A stretch of DNA of 52,149 bases, from contig JANYHF010000061.1 of assembly GCA_025359185.1 (NCBI GenBank), forward strand, positions 1-52,149. Direction: 5' to 3'. Origin of the DNA: Hyphomicrobiaceae bacterium. GTDB taxonomy: Bacteria > Pseudomonadota > Alphaproteobacteria > Rhizobiales > Hyphomicrobiaceae. Positions 34,064 through 46,831 of this stretch are shown in pieces. Under the pieces are notes generated by a model that worked only from the letters and a program-made list of their open reading frames with translations, searched no databases and was not told the DNA's origin. Positions within the stretch are counted from its first letter, which is position 1. Each line of letters opens with the position of its first letter. The position numbers and the translations under genes were made by a program.

Positions 34064-34606
34064 ATGCTCACCTTCTCCGCCTTCCCCCCCGGCCACACCG
34101 GCACCCTTCCCCCCAAAACCGTCACCCGCGACGAGGTACTCACTTTTGCCCGCGAATTTGATCCGCAGCCGATGCATCTCGACGAGGCGGCCGCCGCCAA
34201 GTCGCTACTGGGCGGGATCGCGGCGTCGGGGTGGCACTCCTGCGCCATGCTGATGCGGATGATCTGTGATGGGTTTCTTCTCGATACAGCCAGCATGGGG
34301 TCGCCGGGGCTGGAGGAGGTGCGGTGGATAAAGCCCGTGATGCCGGGGGATGTACTCACCGCGACGTATACGGTCAAAGAGGCACGGCTGTCGAAGTCGC
34401 GGCCTGATATGGGAGTTGTACGGATGTTCTATGAAGTCATGCGCCAGGACGGTGAGACGGTGATGACTTGGGATTGCACCCACTTTATCGGCAGGCACCT
34501 GGTGTCAGGCACCGGCTCGCCGCCGTACCGCGAGCCAAGCCGCACTGCCGGCAAAGACGGCGATCCGGTGCCTGACACCCAGTCAGCTGCACCGCCATCC
34601 CCATGA
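34064..34606 (+). CDS. MaoC-like hydratase, with repeat-derived C-terminus
   Basis: A 180-residue hotdog-fold protein with the hydratase 2 motif, FDPQPMHLDEAAAA, near residues 32-45 (catalytic Asp and His), and GIAASGWHSC. Relatives hydrate enoyl-CoA thioesters or bind acyl thioesters. From residue 146 on, the sequence is encoded by a 79-bp palindrome (34501-34579), giving a tail beginning VSGTGSPPYREP that is unrelated to the fold. Its TGA overlaps the ATG of the second MaoC gene by four bases (34603-34606). Both genes probably form one operon, and the proteins may form a heterodimer. Confidence 0.82.
   Translation: MLTFSAFPPGHTGTLPPKTVTRDEVLTFAREFDPQPMHLDEAAAAKSLLGGIAASGWHSCAMLMRMICDGFLLDTASMGSPGLEEVRWIKPVMPGDVLTATYTVKEARLSKSRPDMGVVRMFYEVMRQDGETVMTWDCTHFIGRHLVSGTGSPPYREPSRTAGKDGDPVPDTQSAAPPSP
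34501..34579. repeat. Palindrome at the 3' end of the first MaoC gene (79 bp)
   Basis: GGTGTCAGGCACCGG (34501-34515) and CCGGTGCCTGACACC (34565-34579) are perfect 15-bp inverted arms. A smaller CGGCTCGC/GCGAGCC pair lies inside the left half. The element lies within the coding sequence and provides about 26 codons. Confidence 0.75.
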
Positions 34607-35094
34607 GCCTTTTCCTCGAAGACTACCACCGCGGCGACGCCATCGCGCTGGGGACGCACCTGTTCACGGCCGAGTCCATCAAGGCGTTCGCTGCGTTTTA
34701 TGATCCGCAGCCGTTCCATCTCGATGAGGCTGCCGCCAAGTCCTCCGTGTTCGGATCGCTGTCGGCCTCCGGCTGGCACACGGCTGCCGTCTGGATGAAG
34801 CTGATGGTCGCCTATGAACTTAAGCTCACCACAGAGATTTTGGCGCGCGGTGAAACCCCTGGCCGGCTCGGTCCGTCGCCGGGATTTCGTCAGATGCGGT
34901 TTTTGAAACCGGTGCACGCCGGCGATATCATCGCCTATACAACCTCAGTGCGGGCGACTGAGCCATGGCCTGGCCGGCCGAAATGGGGGCTGCTGCTGTC
35001 GGACAATGCCGGCGTTAACCAGCGCGGCGAGACGGTGTTTATCTTTATCGGCCGGGTGCTGGTGGAGCGACGCACGCCCTTGGCGCAAAAGTAG
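34603..35094 (+). CDS. MaoC-like hydratase, second copy
   Basis: A 163-residue hotdog-fold protein, paralogous to the preceding one. The motif FYDPQPFHLDEAAAK contains the catalytic Asp and His, and SLSASGWHTAAVWMKLM follows. FRQMRFLKPVHAGDIIAYT matches the substrate-tunnel strand of MaoC domains. It overlaps the upstream gene by four bases. Two adjacent single-hotdog MaoC proteins suggest a heterodimer equivalent to the fused double-hotdog enzymes, perhaps in fatty acid or mesaconyl-CoA-type metabolism. The substrate is not evident. Confidence 0.82.
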   Translation: MSLFLEDYHRGDAIALGTHLFTAESIKAFAAFYDPQPFHLDEAAAKSSVFGSLSASGWHTAAVWMKLMVAYELKLTTEILARGETPGRLGPSPGFRQMRFLKPVHAGDIIAYTTSVRATEPWPGRPKWGLLLSDNAGVNQRGETVFIFIGRVLVERRTPLAQK

Positions 35095-35160
35095 CGCGAA
35101 TGATCGCGAACGATACCGCAATGAGCCGGAATGATACCGGAATGAACGGGAATGAACGCT
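35095..35160. repeat. Degenerate 9-12 bp tandem array before lysA
   Basis: Six units start with CG and contain AATGA or a close variant: CGCGAATGAT, CGCGAACGATAC, CGCAATGAGC, CGGAATGATAC, CGGAATGAA and CGGGAATGAA. It starts directly after the MaoC stop codon and lies about 180 bp upstream of lysA. Similar units occur at 23766-23830. Confidence 0.6.
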
Positions 35161-35336
35161 GAGCGGATGCCTGTGACCTTCCGTTGATGGCATTTTCGCC
35201 CCCATATCCCCGCCCCGTTAACCAGCCATGCTAACGGCAACTGTGCACGCCTGTTGCCTTGCCGCGCCCACCCTCTTAGACATAAGTGTTCAGATCTGCG
35301 CGCATAGAACAAAACGGCAACAATCCGGTGACGGCC

Positions 35337-36725
35337 ATGCATCATTTTGCCTATAAGGGCGGCGAACTTCACGCCGAAAAAGTCAGCCTCGAACGCATCG
35401 CCGAGGCCGTCGGAACGCCATTTTATTGCTATTCCACGGCGACTTTGGAGCGCCATGTCAAGGTACTCACGCAGGCCTTCAAGGGTCTCGATCCGCTGAT
35501 CTGCTACGCCGTCAAGGCCAATTCGAACCAAGCCGTTCTGACCACGCTGGTGCGGCTCGGCGCGGGCATGGATGTGGTTTCGGAAGGCGAGATCCGGCGG
35601 GCCCTGGCGGCGGGCTGCGCGCCTGCCAAAATCGTTTTTGCCGGGGTCGGAAAAACCCGTGGCGAAATCTCTTTTGCGCTCCGCAACGGGGTCAATCACT
35701 TTAATGTGGAGTCCGAGCAAGAGCTTGATTTCATTAGTGAAATTTCAACCCACCTGGGCGCGCGGGCAAAGATCGCTCTACGGATCAATCCTGACGTGGA
35801 CTCGAAAACCCACAAGAAGATCTCGACCGGCAAGGGCGAGGTGAAATTCGGTATTCCGTACAAGGACGCGATGCGCCTCTACGCCAAGGCCGACCGGCTG
35901 AACGGTATCGATGTGGTTGGCGTCCACATGCACATCGGCAGCCAATTGACGCAATTGGCCCCTCTGGAAAAGGCCTTCACGCTGATGCGCCAGCTGGTCG
36001 TGCGGCTGCGCGCCGAGGGCCACGATATCACCCATGTGGATCTCGGCGGCGGCCTCGGCGTGCCCTACGATGGCAGCACGGATGTTCCGCCCCATCCCGA
36101 CGACTATGCCGACGTTGTGCGCAAGTGTTTTGGCGGCCTGGATCTGAAAATCATGCTGGAGCCTGGGCGTCTGATTGTCGCCAATGCCGGCATTCTGGTG
36201 ACCCGCGTCATCAACGTGAAAAAGGGCGACGCCCGCACCTTTGTGATCGTCGATGCGGCTATGAACGACCTTATACGCCCCACTTTGTATGAGGCTTTCC
36301 ATGATATCTGGCCAGTGACGGAAAAGCTCAAGAATGCTGGGATTTTTGCCGATGTGGTGGGTCCGGTGTGTGAAACTGGCGACTACCTCGCATTAGGCCG
36401 CAAGATGCCCGCCGTGGCGACCGATGAACTGCTCGCGATCATGAGCGCGGGAGCCTATGGCGCGGTTCAGGCGGGCACCTACAACACGCGCCAGCTGGTG
36501 CCTGAAGTGATGGTGCGCGGTGACCAATTCGCAGTAGTCCGCCCACGTCAGACCTATGCAGAGTTGATTGGCCTAGATCGGCTCGCGCCTTGGCTGGCGC
36601 CAACACGTCCCGAACCGGTAAAAGCGGCAGCGCCCGCCCCGGCCATCGCTCGCAAACCGGAAGCCGCGACTGCGTCTGCTGGTGTGTCCCCGGCCGCCAA
36701 ACGCACCCCAACCCGGCGCAGCTGA
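35337..36725 (+). CDS. lysA: Diaminopimelate decarboxylase
   Basis: A 462-residue PLP enzyme for the last step of lysine synthesis. K60 in ICYAVKANSN binds PLP, and GVHMHIGSQL, HVDLGGGLGVPY, MLEPGRLIVANAG and the active-site cysteine loop GPVCETGDY are all present. About 40 C-terminal residues rich in Ala, Pro and basic residues (ARKPEAATASAG..., ending TPTRRS) extend past the enzyme domain. ATG 35337 (MHHFAYKGGE) is the usual start; GTG codons lie upstream in frame. The following DUF4175 gene is a normal neighbour in this bacterial group. Confidence 0.95.
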   Translation: MHHFAYKGGELHAEKVSLERIAEAVGTPFYCYSTATLERHVKVLTQAFKGLDPLICYAVKANSNQAVLTTLVRLGAGMDVVSEGEIRRALAAGCAPAKIVFAGVGKTRGEISFALRNGVNHFNVESEQELDFISEISTHLGARAKIALRINPDVDSKTHKKISTGKGEVKFGIPYKDAMRLYAKADRLNGIDVVGVHMHIGSQLTQLAPLEKAFTLMRQLVVRLRAEGHDITHVDLGGGLGVPYDGSTDVPPHPDDYADVVRKCFGGLDLKIMLEPGRLIVANAGILVTRVINVKKGDARTFVIVDAAMNDLIRPTLYEAFHDIWPVTEKLKNAGIFADVVGPVCETGDYLALGRKMPAVATDELLAIMSAGAYGAVQAGTYNTRQLVPEVMVRGDQFAVVRPRQTYAELIGLDRLAPWLAPTRPEPVKAAAPAPAIARKPEAATASAGVSPAAKRTPTRRS

Positions 36726-36836
36726 CAGCGGTCGTTATCAGGCCATGTGTGGCGCTAGACAGGCCCTTCCCGATACCGTTAAAACCCGCGCGCACAGGTG
36801 CTCGCCGTGGGCCGGTTCGTGTGCTATATTGGGGCA

Positions 36837-39467
<2,631 letters not shown>

Positions 39468-39482
39468 GCAATGAGGAGGTGC

Positions 39483-39545
39483 TTGGCGAATGGTGAGTGG
39501 CGAATGGGGGTTCGGACCCCCCATTCGCAACTCACCATTCGCCAA
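39483..39545. repeat. Long palindrome between convergent genes
   Basis: An almost perfect inverted repeat of about 29-bp arms: TTGGCGAATGGTGAGTGGCG on the left is mirrored by the region ending ACTCACCATTCGCCAA on the right, around a TTCGG loop. It sits in the 86-bp gap between the DUF4175 gene and the convergent dcd gene. It could end transcription from both sides as a strong hairpin, although there is no T-run. Confidence 0.75.
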
Positions 39546-39553
39546 TCGCGCCC

Positions 39554-40591
39554 TTACCTGAAGTGCTTACTGAGCTTCAGCCCCTGCGCTTGATAATGCG
39601 AGCCCAGCCCCGTGCCATAGAGCGTTTCAGGACGTTCTGTCATCGGCTCAAAGACCAACCGGCCTATAGTCTGGCCGTCTTCCAGAACGAATGGCACCGT
39701 GTGCGAGCGCACTTCCAGCACGGCCCGCGCGCCTGCGCCGCCTGTCACCGAGAAGCCGAAGCCAGGATCGAAAAACCCAGCATAATGTACCCGGAACTCC
39801 CCGACCAGCGGGTTGAACGGAACCATCTCGGCGGCTTCGTCAGGAGGCACACTGACGGCCTCTTTGGAGGCGAGGATATAGAACTGGTCGGGATCGAGGA
39901 TGAGCCGGTTTTCGTTAGGCCGTTGGCGGATCGGCTCCCAATAGTCAGCGATATCATAGGCGCCCGGCTTATCGACATCGATAACTCCGGTGTGCCGCTT
40001 TGCCCGGTAACCGACTAATCCATTGCCGCCCGGCGCAAGATCGACGGACAGATCGATTTTCTTAGCACTCGCCTCAGCAAGTTCGCCGCGCCGGAAGCGG
40101 ATCTGACTCAGCCGCGACCCTGCCCGCACGACGATAGGAAAAGTTTGTGGGCAGATCTCCGCATAAAGACCGCCGCGATAGCCAGCCGGCATCTGGTCAA
40201 AAGCAGCAACACCATCGGCGATCACGCGCGTGAACACATCGAGGCGGCCCGTCGAACTTTTGGGGTTAGCGGCCGCCGCAAGACCGGTGGGAAGAGAAAG
40301 CTGTTCCATCAGCGGCACCACATAAACGCAGCCGGTCTCCAGCACTGCTCCAGCCGTGATATCAATCCGGTGCAATCCGAGCTGGCCGAGTTTCAAGGCC
40401 ACAGGCTCCCCAGGCTTGGGCAGGAAACTTGCCCGGATACGGAAGGCCTCGCTGCCCAGACGCAGATCGAGACTGGCGGGCTGTACCTGACCTTCGGCAG
40501 CGGTTGCGGCAAGTGTCACAGCACCGGATGCGATCAGCTCAAGAATGGCTTGGCTCGGCAGGATGCCTTGGGGCAACGGGTTAACAGGCAT
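39554..40591 (-). CDS. dcd: 2'-deoxycytidine 5'-triphosphate deaminase (long form)
   Basis: A 345-residue, double-domain dCTP deaminase of the type found in Alphaproteobacteria. The first half has QPASLDLRLG and NPKSSTGRLDVFTRVI; the second half has FILDPGFGF-like HYAGFFDPGFGF and GQTIGRLVFEPM. It converts dCTP to dUTP, the source of dTTP. The protein is about twice as long as the E. coli enzyme, consistent with fused halves (PF06559 type). ATG 40591 gives a normal start. It is convergent with the DUF4175 gene. Confidence 0.9.
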   Translation of the reverse strand: MPVNPLPQGILPSQAILELIASGAVTLAATAAEGQVQPASLDLRLGSEAFRIRASFLPKPGEPVALKLGQLGLHRIDITAGAVLETGCVYVVPLMEQLSLPTGLAAAANPKSSTGRLDVFTRVIADGVAAFDQMPAGYRGGLYAEICPQTFPIVVRAGSRLSQIRFRRGELAEASAKKIDLSVDLAPGGNGLVGYRAKRHTGVIDVDKPGAYDIADYWEPIRQRPNENRLILDPDQFYILASKEAVSVPPDEAAEMVPFNPLVGEFRVHYAGFFDPGFGFSVTGGAGARAVLEVRSHTVPFVLEDGQTIGRLVFEPMTERPETLYGTGLGSHYQAQGLKLSKHFR

Positions 40592-40637
40592 AGCGGTCTT
40601 TCCATGGGAAAAAGTACTCCTGGGCTGTCGACGACAT

Positions 40638-41252
40638 TCACCCCGCCTCCAAGGCCAGCGACCACGAGCGCACTGTCCTCAACCTGACCATGATGGCGGT
40701 GCCGGCGCCGTTGACAACATAGCCCGCGCCACGATCATACTGAAGGCACAGCGTTTCCTGCGCGACCGGATTAAAATCGTTCAGCCTATCGGCCCTTGCG
40801 TGCCAGGTGCCATCGATCACATGCAGCAGCATCAGCCCCGGCATCATCAGCGGTAACGCGAATTGCTGCACATCGCGCAACACGTCCACCTCGCACCGCC
40901 ATACCCCGCGCTTGACCATAATGTTGAAATCACGCACCGGGCCGCCGATGAGTTTGCTGGTAACGTCCGTACCCCCATCGAAGGCGAATGGCGTCAGGGG
41001 CAGCAGCCGGTGCGTGCGGTTTGGCCCGAGCGCCAGCTCCATGCCACTTCCCTCTACCACCACAATCGTGCGGTCGATGCCTGGAAAGGCCGAGAACGGA
41101 CCATCCTCTAGGACACTCGCCAAGCTGACCCGCCAGCCGAAGTCGAACGCGTCATTGCCATCCGCTGGCTCGCGCATGATTTCGATCGTGCTCCCACGCC
41201 CATTCTTCCAGGGCGTGGTCATATAGTCAGCGGGGGTTAGCAGACGTTGCAT
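40638..41252 (-). CDS. hutD: HutD/Ves family cupin-like protein
   Basis: A 204-residue beta-rich protein. The N-terminus MTTPWKNGRGSTIEI and the segments FGWRVSLASVLEDGPFSAFPG and IGGPVRDFNIMVKR match the HutD/Ves family, a bicupin-like fold. HutD is thought to limit histidine-utilisation flux in pseudomonads; its ligand there is formylglutamate by published inference. No hut genes are seen here, so its role is open. It lies just upstream of dcd on the same strand (46-bp gap). Confidence 0.8.
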   Translation of the reverse strand: MQRLLTPADYMTTPWKNGRGSTIEIMREPADGNDAFDFGWRVSLASVLEDGPFSAFPGIDRTIVVVEGSGMELALGPNRTHRLLPLTPFAFDGGTDVTSKLIGGPVRDFNIMVKRGVWRCEVDVLRDVQQFALPLMMPGLMLLHVIDGTWHARADRLNDFNPVAQETLCLQYDRGAGYVVNGAGTAIMVRLRTVRSWSLALEAG

Positions 41253-41270
41253 GGCTCGATGGCCCTCGTC

Positions 41271-42056
41271 CTATTTGCCCGTCCAGACCGGCGCCCGCTT
41301 TTCGGCGAACGCTCTTGGGCCTTCCTTCTGGTCGTCAGAAGTATAAAGAGCATCGACGGTTGGCAGTTTGCGCCGGTTCACCATCGCCATCGCCTGCAGG
41401 AACGGCATACCTTCCGTTTCGCGCATCACTTCCTTGATGGCGGCGAACACCAGCGGCGGACCGTTGGCAAGGAGCGTGGCCAGTTCGCGCGCACGGGCCA
41501 TCAAATTGGCGGCGGGAACGATCTCGTTGACGAGCCCCCAGCGGTGCGCCTCGGCCACGTCCATCCAGCGGCCAGTGAGCAAGAGGTCCATCGAGACGTG
41601 ATAGGGAATGCGGCGCGCGAGCCTGATGGTGGCGGCATCGGCAAGCGTGCCGGCCTTGATCTCGGGCAGCGCGAAGGTGACGTGCTCGGCGGCGATGATC
41701 ATGTCGGCCGACAGCGCCAGCTCGAAGCCGCCACCCACCGCCATGCCGTTGAGCGCCGCAATGACGGGTTTGTTGAGCCCGATCAGTTCCTGCAAGCCGC
41801 CGAAGCCGCCAACGCCATAATCCGCATCAGGAGTTTCTGTACCCGCCGCCGCGCCCTTGAGGTCCCAGCCCGCCGAGAAGAATTTCTCGCCGCCGCCGGT
41901 GATGATGGCGACACGTAAGTCCGGGTCGTCGCGGAAGCTGCGGAAGGTTTCGCCCATCAGCCGGCTGGTTGGCGTGTCGATGGCGTTGGCTTTGGGCCGG
42001 TCGAGGGTGACTTCGAGGATGCGGCCGTTGCGGTGGGTACGGATTGGGGAGGGCAT
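41271..42056 (-). CDS. caiD: Enoyl-CoA hydratase/isomerase, carnitinyl-CoA dehydratase (CaiD)-like
   Basis: A 261-residue crotonase-fold enzyme. The oxyanion-hole segments are FSAGWDLKGAA and ALNGMAVGGGFELALSADM, and the second catalytic acid is expected near EIKAGTLADAATIRLARRIP. This pattern and the C-terminal ALYTSDDQKEGPRAFAEKR are those of CaiD (crotonobetainyl-CoA hydratase). GGAG six bases before ATG 42056 sets the start; a TTG upstream (42068) is less likely. The adjacent NDP-forming acyl-CoA ligase supports a carnitine or related betaine catabolic step, a pairing known from Alphaproteobacteria. Confidence 0.85.
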   Translation of the reverse strand: MPSPIRTHRNGRILEVTLDRPKANAIDTPTSRLMGETFRSFRDDPDLRVAIITGGGEKFFSAGWDLKGAAAGTETPDADYGVGGFGGLQELIGLNKPVIAALNGMAVGGGFELALSADMIIAAEHVTFALPEIKAGTLADAATIRLARRIPYHVSMDLLLTGRWMDVAEAHRWGLVNEIVPAANLMARARELATLLANGPPLVFAAIKEVMRETEGMPFLQAMAMVNRRKLPTVDALYTSDDQKEGPRAFAEKRAPVWTGK

Positions 42057-42103
42057 GGGGGGCTCCAAGACAGGAAGAAATCAGAGGTATTAGAGAGTAG
42101 GGA

Positions 42104-44284
42104 TTAGGGACTAGGAGAAGGGTCAATCCGGATCAGGGCATCGACGGCCACCGCACCAAGGCCCTCTGGCCGGACCAGTAGGGGATTGATGTCGAGTTCT
42201 TGAAGCGTTGCGGCGTTGGCCTCGGCAAAGCGCGCGATGGCAAGGACGGCGGCGACGGCGGCGGCGAGGTCGCCTTTGGGGCGGCCGCGGAAGCCGGCCA
42301 GCAGCTTGGCGGCTTTCAGCGTGAGGATCGCTTGTTCGGCGGCGGCGGGCGTGACGGGAAAGAGCAGCGTGCGCGCGTCGCCGATCAGCTCGACCAGGAT
42401 GCCGCCGGAGCCGACGACGAGCACGAGGCCGGCTTGTGGATCGCGCTTGATGCCGATGATCAGTTCCGCGACGGTGCCGGTGATCATGCGTTCAATGATG
42501 AAGGTATCGGCAAGGTGCACCATGGCCTCGACGGCGTTTGCCACATCGTCCGTAGTCTGCACATTGAGTCGCACGGCCCCCGCCTCGGTCTTGTGCAACA
42601 GTGCGCGCGAGCAGGCTTTCACGACGACCGGGCCGCCGAGAGATGAAAAGGCGGCGCGGGCTTCGGTGGCGTTGGTGACCAGCCGACCCTCGGGCAGCGT
42701 CAAGCCGAACGCCCGTAACGCCTGCTTGGCTTCCCATTCGCTCAGACTGGCATCATGCCCCGGGCTTACCCGCACCCCTAGCCCCTCCCCCATGTGGGGA
42801 GGGGCTAGGGGTGCGGGTCTTGGGAGTCCGAGCGGTGCAAATGGTTCGGTCCCCGCCCTGCCGGCAAAGGCAGCCTTCTCGATCGCCGTCAGCGCCTCAG
42901 AAATCCCCATGAACGGCACGAGACCCTCGGCGGCGAGTTCGTCGGCATAGCTCTCGGGCATGCATTCGTTCAGCGTCGCCAGGATGCCGGCCCGCGCGCC
43001 CGCCGTCTTGGCCGCAGCAACGAAGGCGTCGCGGGCGGCTAGGTATTCGCTATCATCGCAGCGGTCGAGGCGTGGGATGTCGAGGACGAGAACGCCGACA
43101 TCGAAACCACTCTTCAGGACCTCCGTGAACGTCGTTTCCAACCGCTCGCGCTTGCCCCAATCGAAGGTGTGATAATCAAAGGGGTTCGAAATACTGACAA
43201 TCGGGTTTACGGTCGGGCGGATGCGCGCGATGTCAGTGGCCGTAAACGGACGGAAGTCGAGATCGTGGCCCGCGGCGGTGTCGGCGACCAGAAGGGCTTC
43301 GCCGCCCGAACAACTAAGGCTCACCACCGAATTGCCCGGTAGCGGGCCGAAGGCATGGAGGACCTTCAGGGTTTCCAGAAGTTCGGGCAGTGCATTGACG
43401 CGGGCTACCCCAAGCCGGGCCAGCAGGGCGTCCATCACGTCGTCGGAACCGGCCAGCGAGCCGGTATGGCTCATTGCAAGGTCACGGCCTTGATCGCTGC
43501 GCCCGGCCTTCAGCGCGACAATACCGATGTCACGCTTGCGGGCGGCTTCGGTAGCGGCGGCAAAGGCTTCGACATCGGGAATGCCCTCAATCCACAGGCC
43601 GATGGCCGAGACCCGGCCGGTCGCCGCCAGCGCCATCATCAGCGCCGCAAGGTCGACCTTGGCCTGGTTGCCAAGCGTCGCGAGATAGGCGATCGGCAGC
43701 CCGCGCCGGTTCATGGTCGTGTTGATGGCGATATTGCCGGACTGCATGAGGATGGCGACGCCGCGTTCGGTTCGCGCGCCACCATGCTGGTCGGGCCAGA
43801 GCAAAGCTCCATCCACGTAGTTGATGAGGCCGTAGCAGTTGGGCCCTAGGAACGGCATGGTTCCCGAGGCGGCGATCAGTGCGCGCTCCAACTCAGCGCC
43901 TTCGGGGCCGGTCTCCTTGAAACCCGCCGCAAAGCAAATCGCTCCGCCCGCGCCGCGTTTGGCAAGGTCGCCCATGACGTCCACGGCGAGGGTCCGGTTG
44001 ACGGCGACGAAGCTGGCGTCGGGCGCGCTTGGTAAATCTGCAACCGAGCGGAAACATTTCACCCCACGCACAAAATCCTTGGTGGGATGCACTGGCCAGA
44101 CGTCGCCGGAAAACCCCATTTTCTGGCATTGCTCGACGACGCGCTCAGCCCACGCCCCACCGATGGCAGCAATGGAGCGCGGGGCGAGCAGGCGGGAGAG
44201 CGGAGTGCTGCTGATCGGGGCAATCTGGTGTAACTGATCCTCTATGCGGTGCTCAATCACGGGAACTGCTGCCAGAATGATCAT
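42104..44284 (-). CDS. NDP-forming acyl-CoA synthetase (acetate--CoA ligase family) with in-frame palindrome
   Basis: A ligase of about 726 residues. The N-terminal CoA-binding domain opens with PRSIAAIGG. FLGPNCYGLINY and the phosphohistidine-region motif AMSHTGSLAGSDDV follow, then an ATP-grasp half with PVVVKACSRALLHKTEAGAV. It would make an acyl-CoA for the CaiD-like enzyme next door. A 51-bp perfect palindrome (42768-42818) encodes residues around 489-506, between the two halves, without breaking the frame. The start may be ATG 44284 or GTG 44260; either overlaps the end of the GFA gene. Confidence 0.85.
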   Translation of the reverse strand: MIILAAVPVIEHRIEDQLHQIAPISSTPLSRLLAPRSIAAIGGAWAERVVEQCQKMGFSGDVWPVHPTKDFVRGVKCFRSVADLPSAPDASFVAVNRTLAVDVMGDLAKRGAGGAICFAAGFKETGPEGAELERALIAASGTMPFLGPNCYGLINYVDGALLWPDQHGGARTERGVAILMQSGNIAINTTMNRRGLPIAYLATLGNQAKVDLAALMMALAATGRVSAIGLWIEGIPDVEAFAAATEAARKRDIGIVALKAGRSDQGRDLAMSHTGSLAGSDDVMDALLARLGVARVNALPELLETLKVLHAFGPLPGNSVVSLSCSGGEALLVADTAAGHDLDFRPFTATDIARIRPTVNPIVSISNPFDYHTFDWGKRERLETTFTEVLKSGFDVGVLVLDIPRLDRCDDSEYLAARDAFVAAAKTAGARAGILATLNECMPESYADELAAEGLVPFMGISEALTAIEKAAFAGRAGTEPFAPLGLPRPAPLAPPHMGEGLGVRVSPGHDASLSEWEAKQALRAFGLTLPEGRLVTNATEARAAFSSLGGPVVVKACSRALLHKTEAGAVRLNVQTTDDVANAVEAMVHLADTFIIERMITGTVAELIIGIKRDPQAGLVLVVGSGGILVELIGDARTLLFPVTPAAAEQAILTLKAAKLLAGFRGRPKGDLAAAVAAVLAIARFAEANAATLQELDINPLLVRPEGLGAVAVDALIRIDPSPSP
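42768..42818. repeat. Perfect palindrome inside the acyl-CoA ligase gene (51 bp)
   Basis: Arms of 23 bp (42768-42790 and 42796-42818) are exact inverted copies around a CATGT loop; the left arm begins ACCCGCACCCCTAGCCCC. The length is 17 codons. It encodes RPAPLAPPHMGEGLGVRV-type sequence between the CoA-binding and ATP-grasp halves. Confidence 0.85.
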
Positions 44285-44660
44285 GCCGCGGCAGAGCGTC
44301 TCGGACATCAAACCAGGGCAGCCGCTCGGTCACATGCACATGCGACGTGGGAATGAAGACCGCCGGATCCGTCAATGTGCCGATGTAAAGGTGGATTTCG
44401 CCAGGGAATCGCGAGCCCGCAAAACTCATCGGCGACCCGCATTTGCCGCAGAAGCTGCGCGTAACGCCGGGCGACGAGGTGTAGGTGGCGGGCGTTCCGT
44501 GCGTGTAGCGGAACTGCTTGGACGAAACGCCAACAAACGTCGCCAGCGCGGAGGAGGTATGGCGCCGGCAGCTTTCGCAATGACAGTAGGCGACCCAAAG
44601 TGGATCGCCCTCGAATTCGTAGGTCAGATCCCGGCAGAGGCAGTGGCCAGTGGTGGGCAT
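44253..44660 (-). CDS. GFA/CENP-V domain protein
   Basis: About 135 residues. The zinc-binding cysteines of the glutathione-dependent formaldehyde-activating fold are visible: GHCLCRDLTY, AYCHCESCRR and SFCGKCGSPM. Despite the family name, most members have no proven formaldehyde activity. ATG 44660 is chosen because GGAG lies five bases upstream and the domain begins immediately. An upstream ATG (44681) is possible. The 3' end overlaps the start of the acyl-CoA ligase gene, so co-expression is likely. Confidence 0.82.
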   Translation of the reverse strand: MPTTGHCLCRDLTYEFEGDPLWVAYCHCESCRRHTSSALATFVGVSSKQFRYTHGTPATYTSSPGVTRSFCGKCGSPMSFAGSRFPGEIHLYIGTLTDPAVFIPTSHVHVTERLPWFDVRDALPRHDHSGSSSRD

Positions 44661-44735
44661 GAGAACTCCAACAACAGTCATCTCATCGTTCAAGCAATAC
44701 TACACGAATTCTGATATGTTACCAGAACAGAGAGA

Positions 44736-45038
44736 TTATTGGTTGACAATGACAGCCCGGCACTTCTCTTCCAGCGCTTTCATTTCCTCGCGCGATTTCG
44801 GGAATTCAAGATAGAGCCGCCGGCTGCATCTGGCGAGCGCGGACTCGGGGGCGTCAACGGACGCGGGCCGGGCCGCAATGCGGACGCGGTGCGAGGGAAG
44901 CGGATGAACGATGGCGGGCGTGACAAAACCTTCACCAGCAAATTGCTCGATGTCTTTGACACACGCGCAGCCCCCAAGTGTCAGGCATCCGATAAGCGCC
45001 GTCAACGGACCAATCTTTGCAACGTTCATTGTCGTCAT
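44736..45038 (-). CDS. Small predicted lipoprotein
   Basis: About 100 residues with a short signal peptide ending in the lipobox LTLGGC, followed by a helical mature part with two further cysteines (ARCSRRLYLEF, EEKCRAVIV). No family is recognised. Start candidates are ATG 45038, 45029 or 45047. The open frame to 45110 overlaps pyrG and adds a basic stretch that does not look like a signal peptide. It is a likely outer-membrane-associated protein, co-directional with pyrG upstream. Confidence 0.6.
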   Translation of the reverse strand: MTTMNVAKIGPLTALIGCLTLGGCACVKDIEQFAGEGFVTPAIVHPLPSHRVRIAARPASVDAPESALARCSRRLYLEFPKSREEMKALEEKCRAVIVNQ

Positions 45039-45106
45039 CCCCGCCATTCGTCTGGAGCGGAGCCTAAATTGATTCCCCGAAGAGATGTGAGTTTTGCACA
45101 CGTTAT

Positions 45107-46831
<1,725 letters not shown>

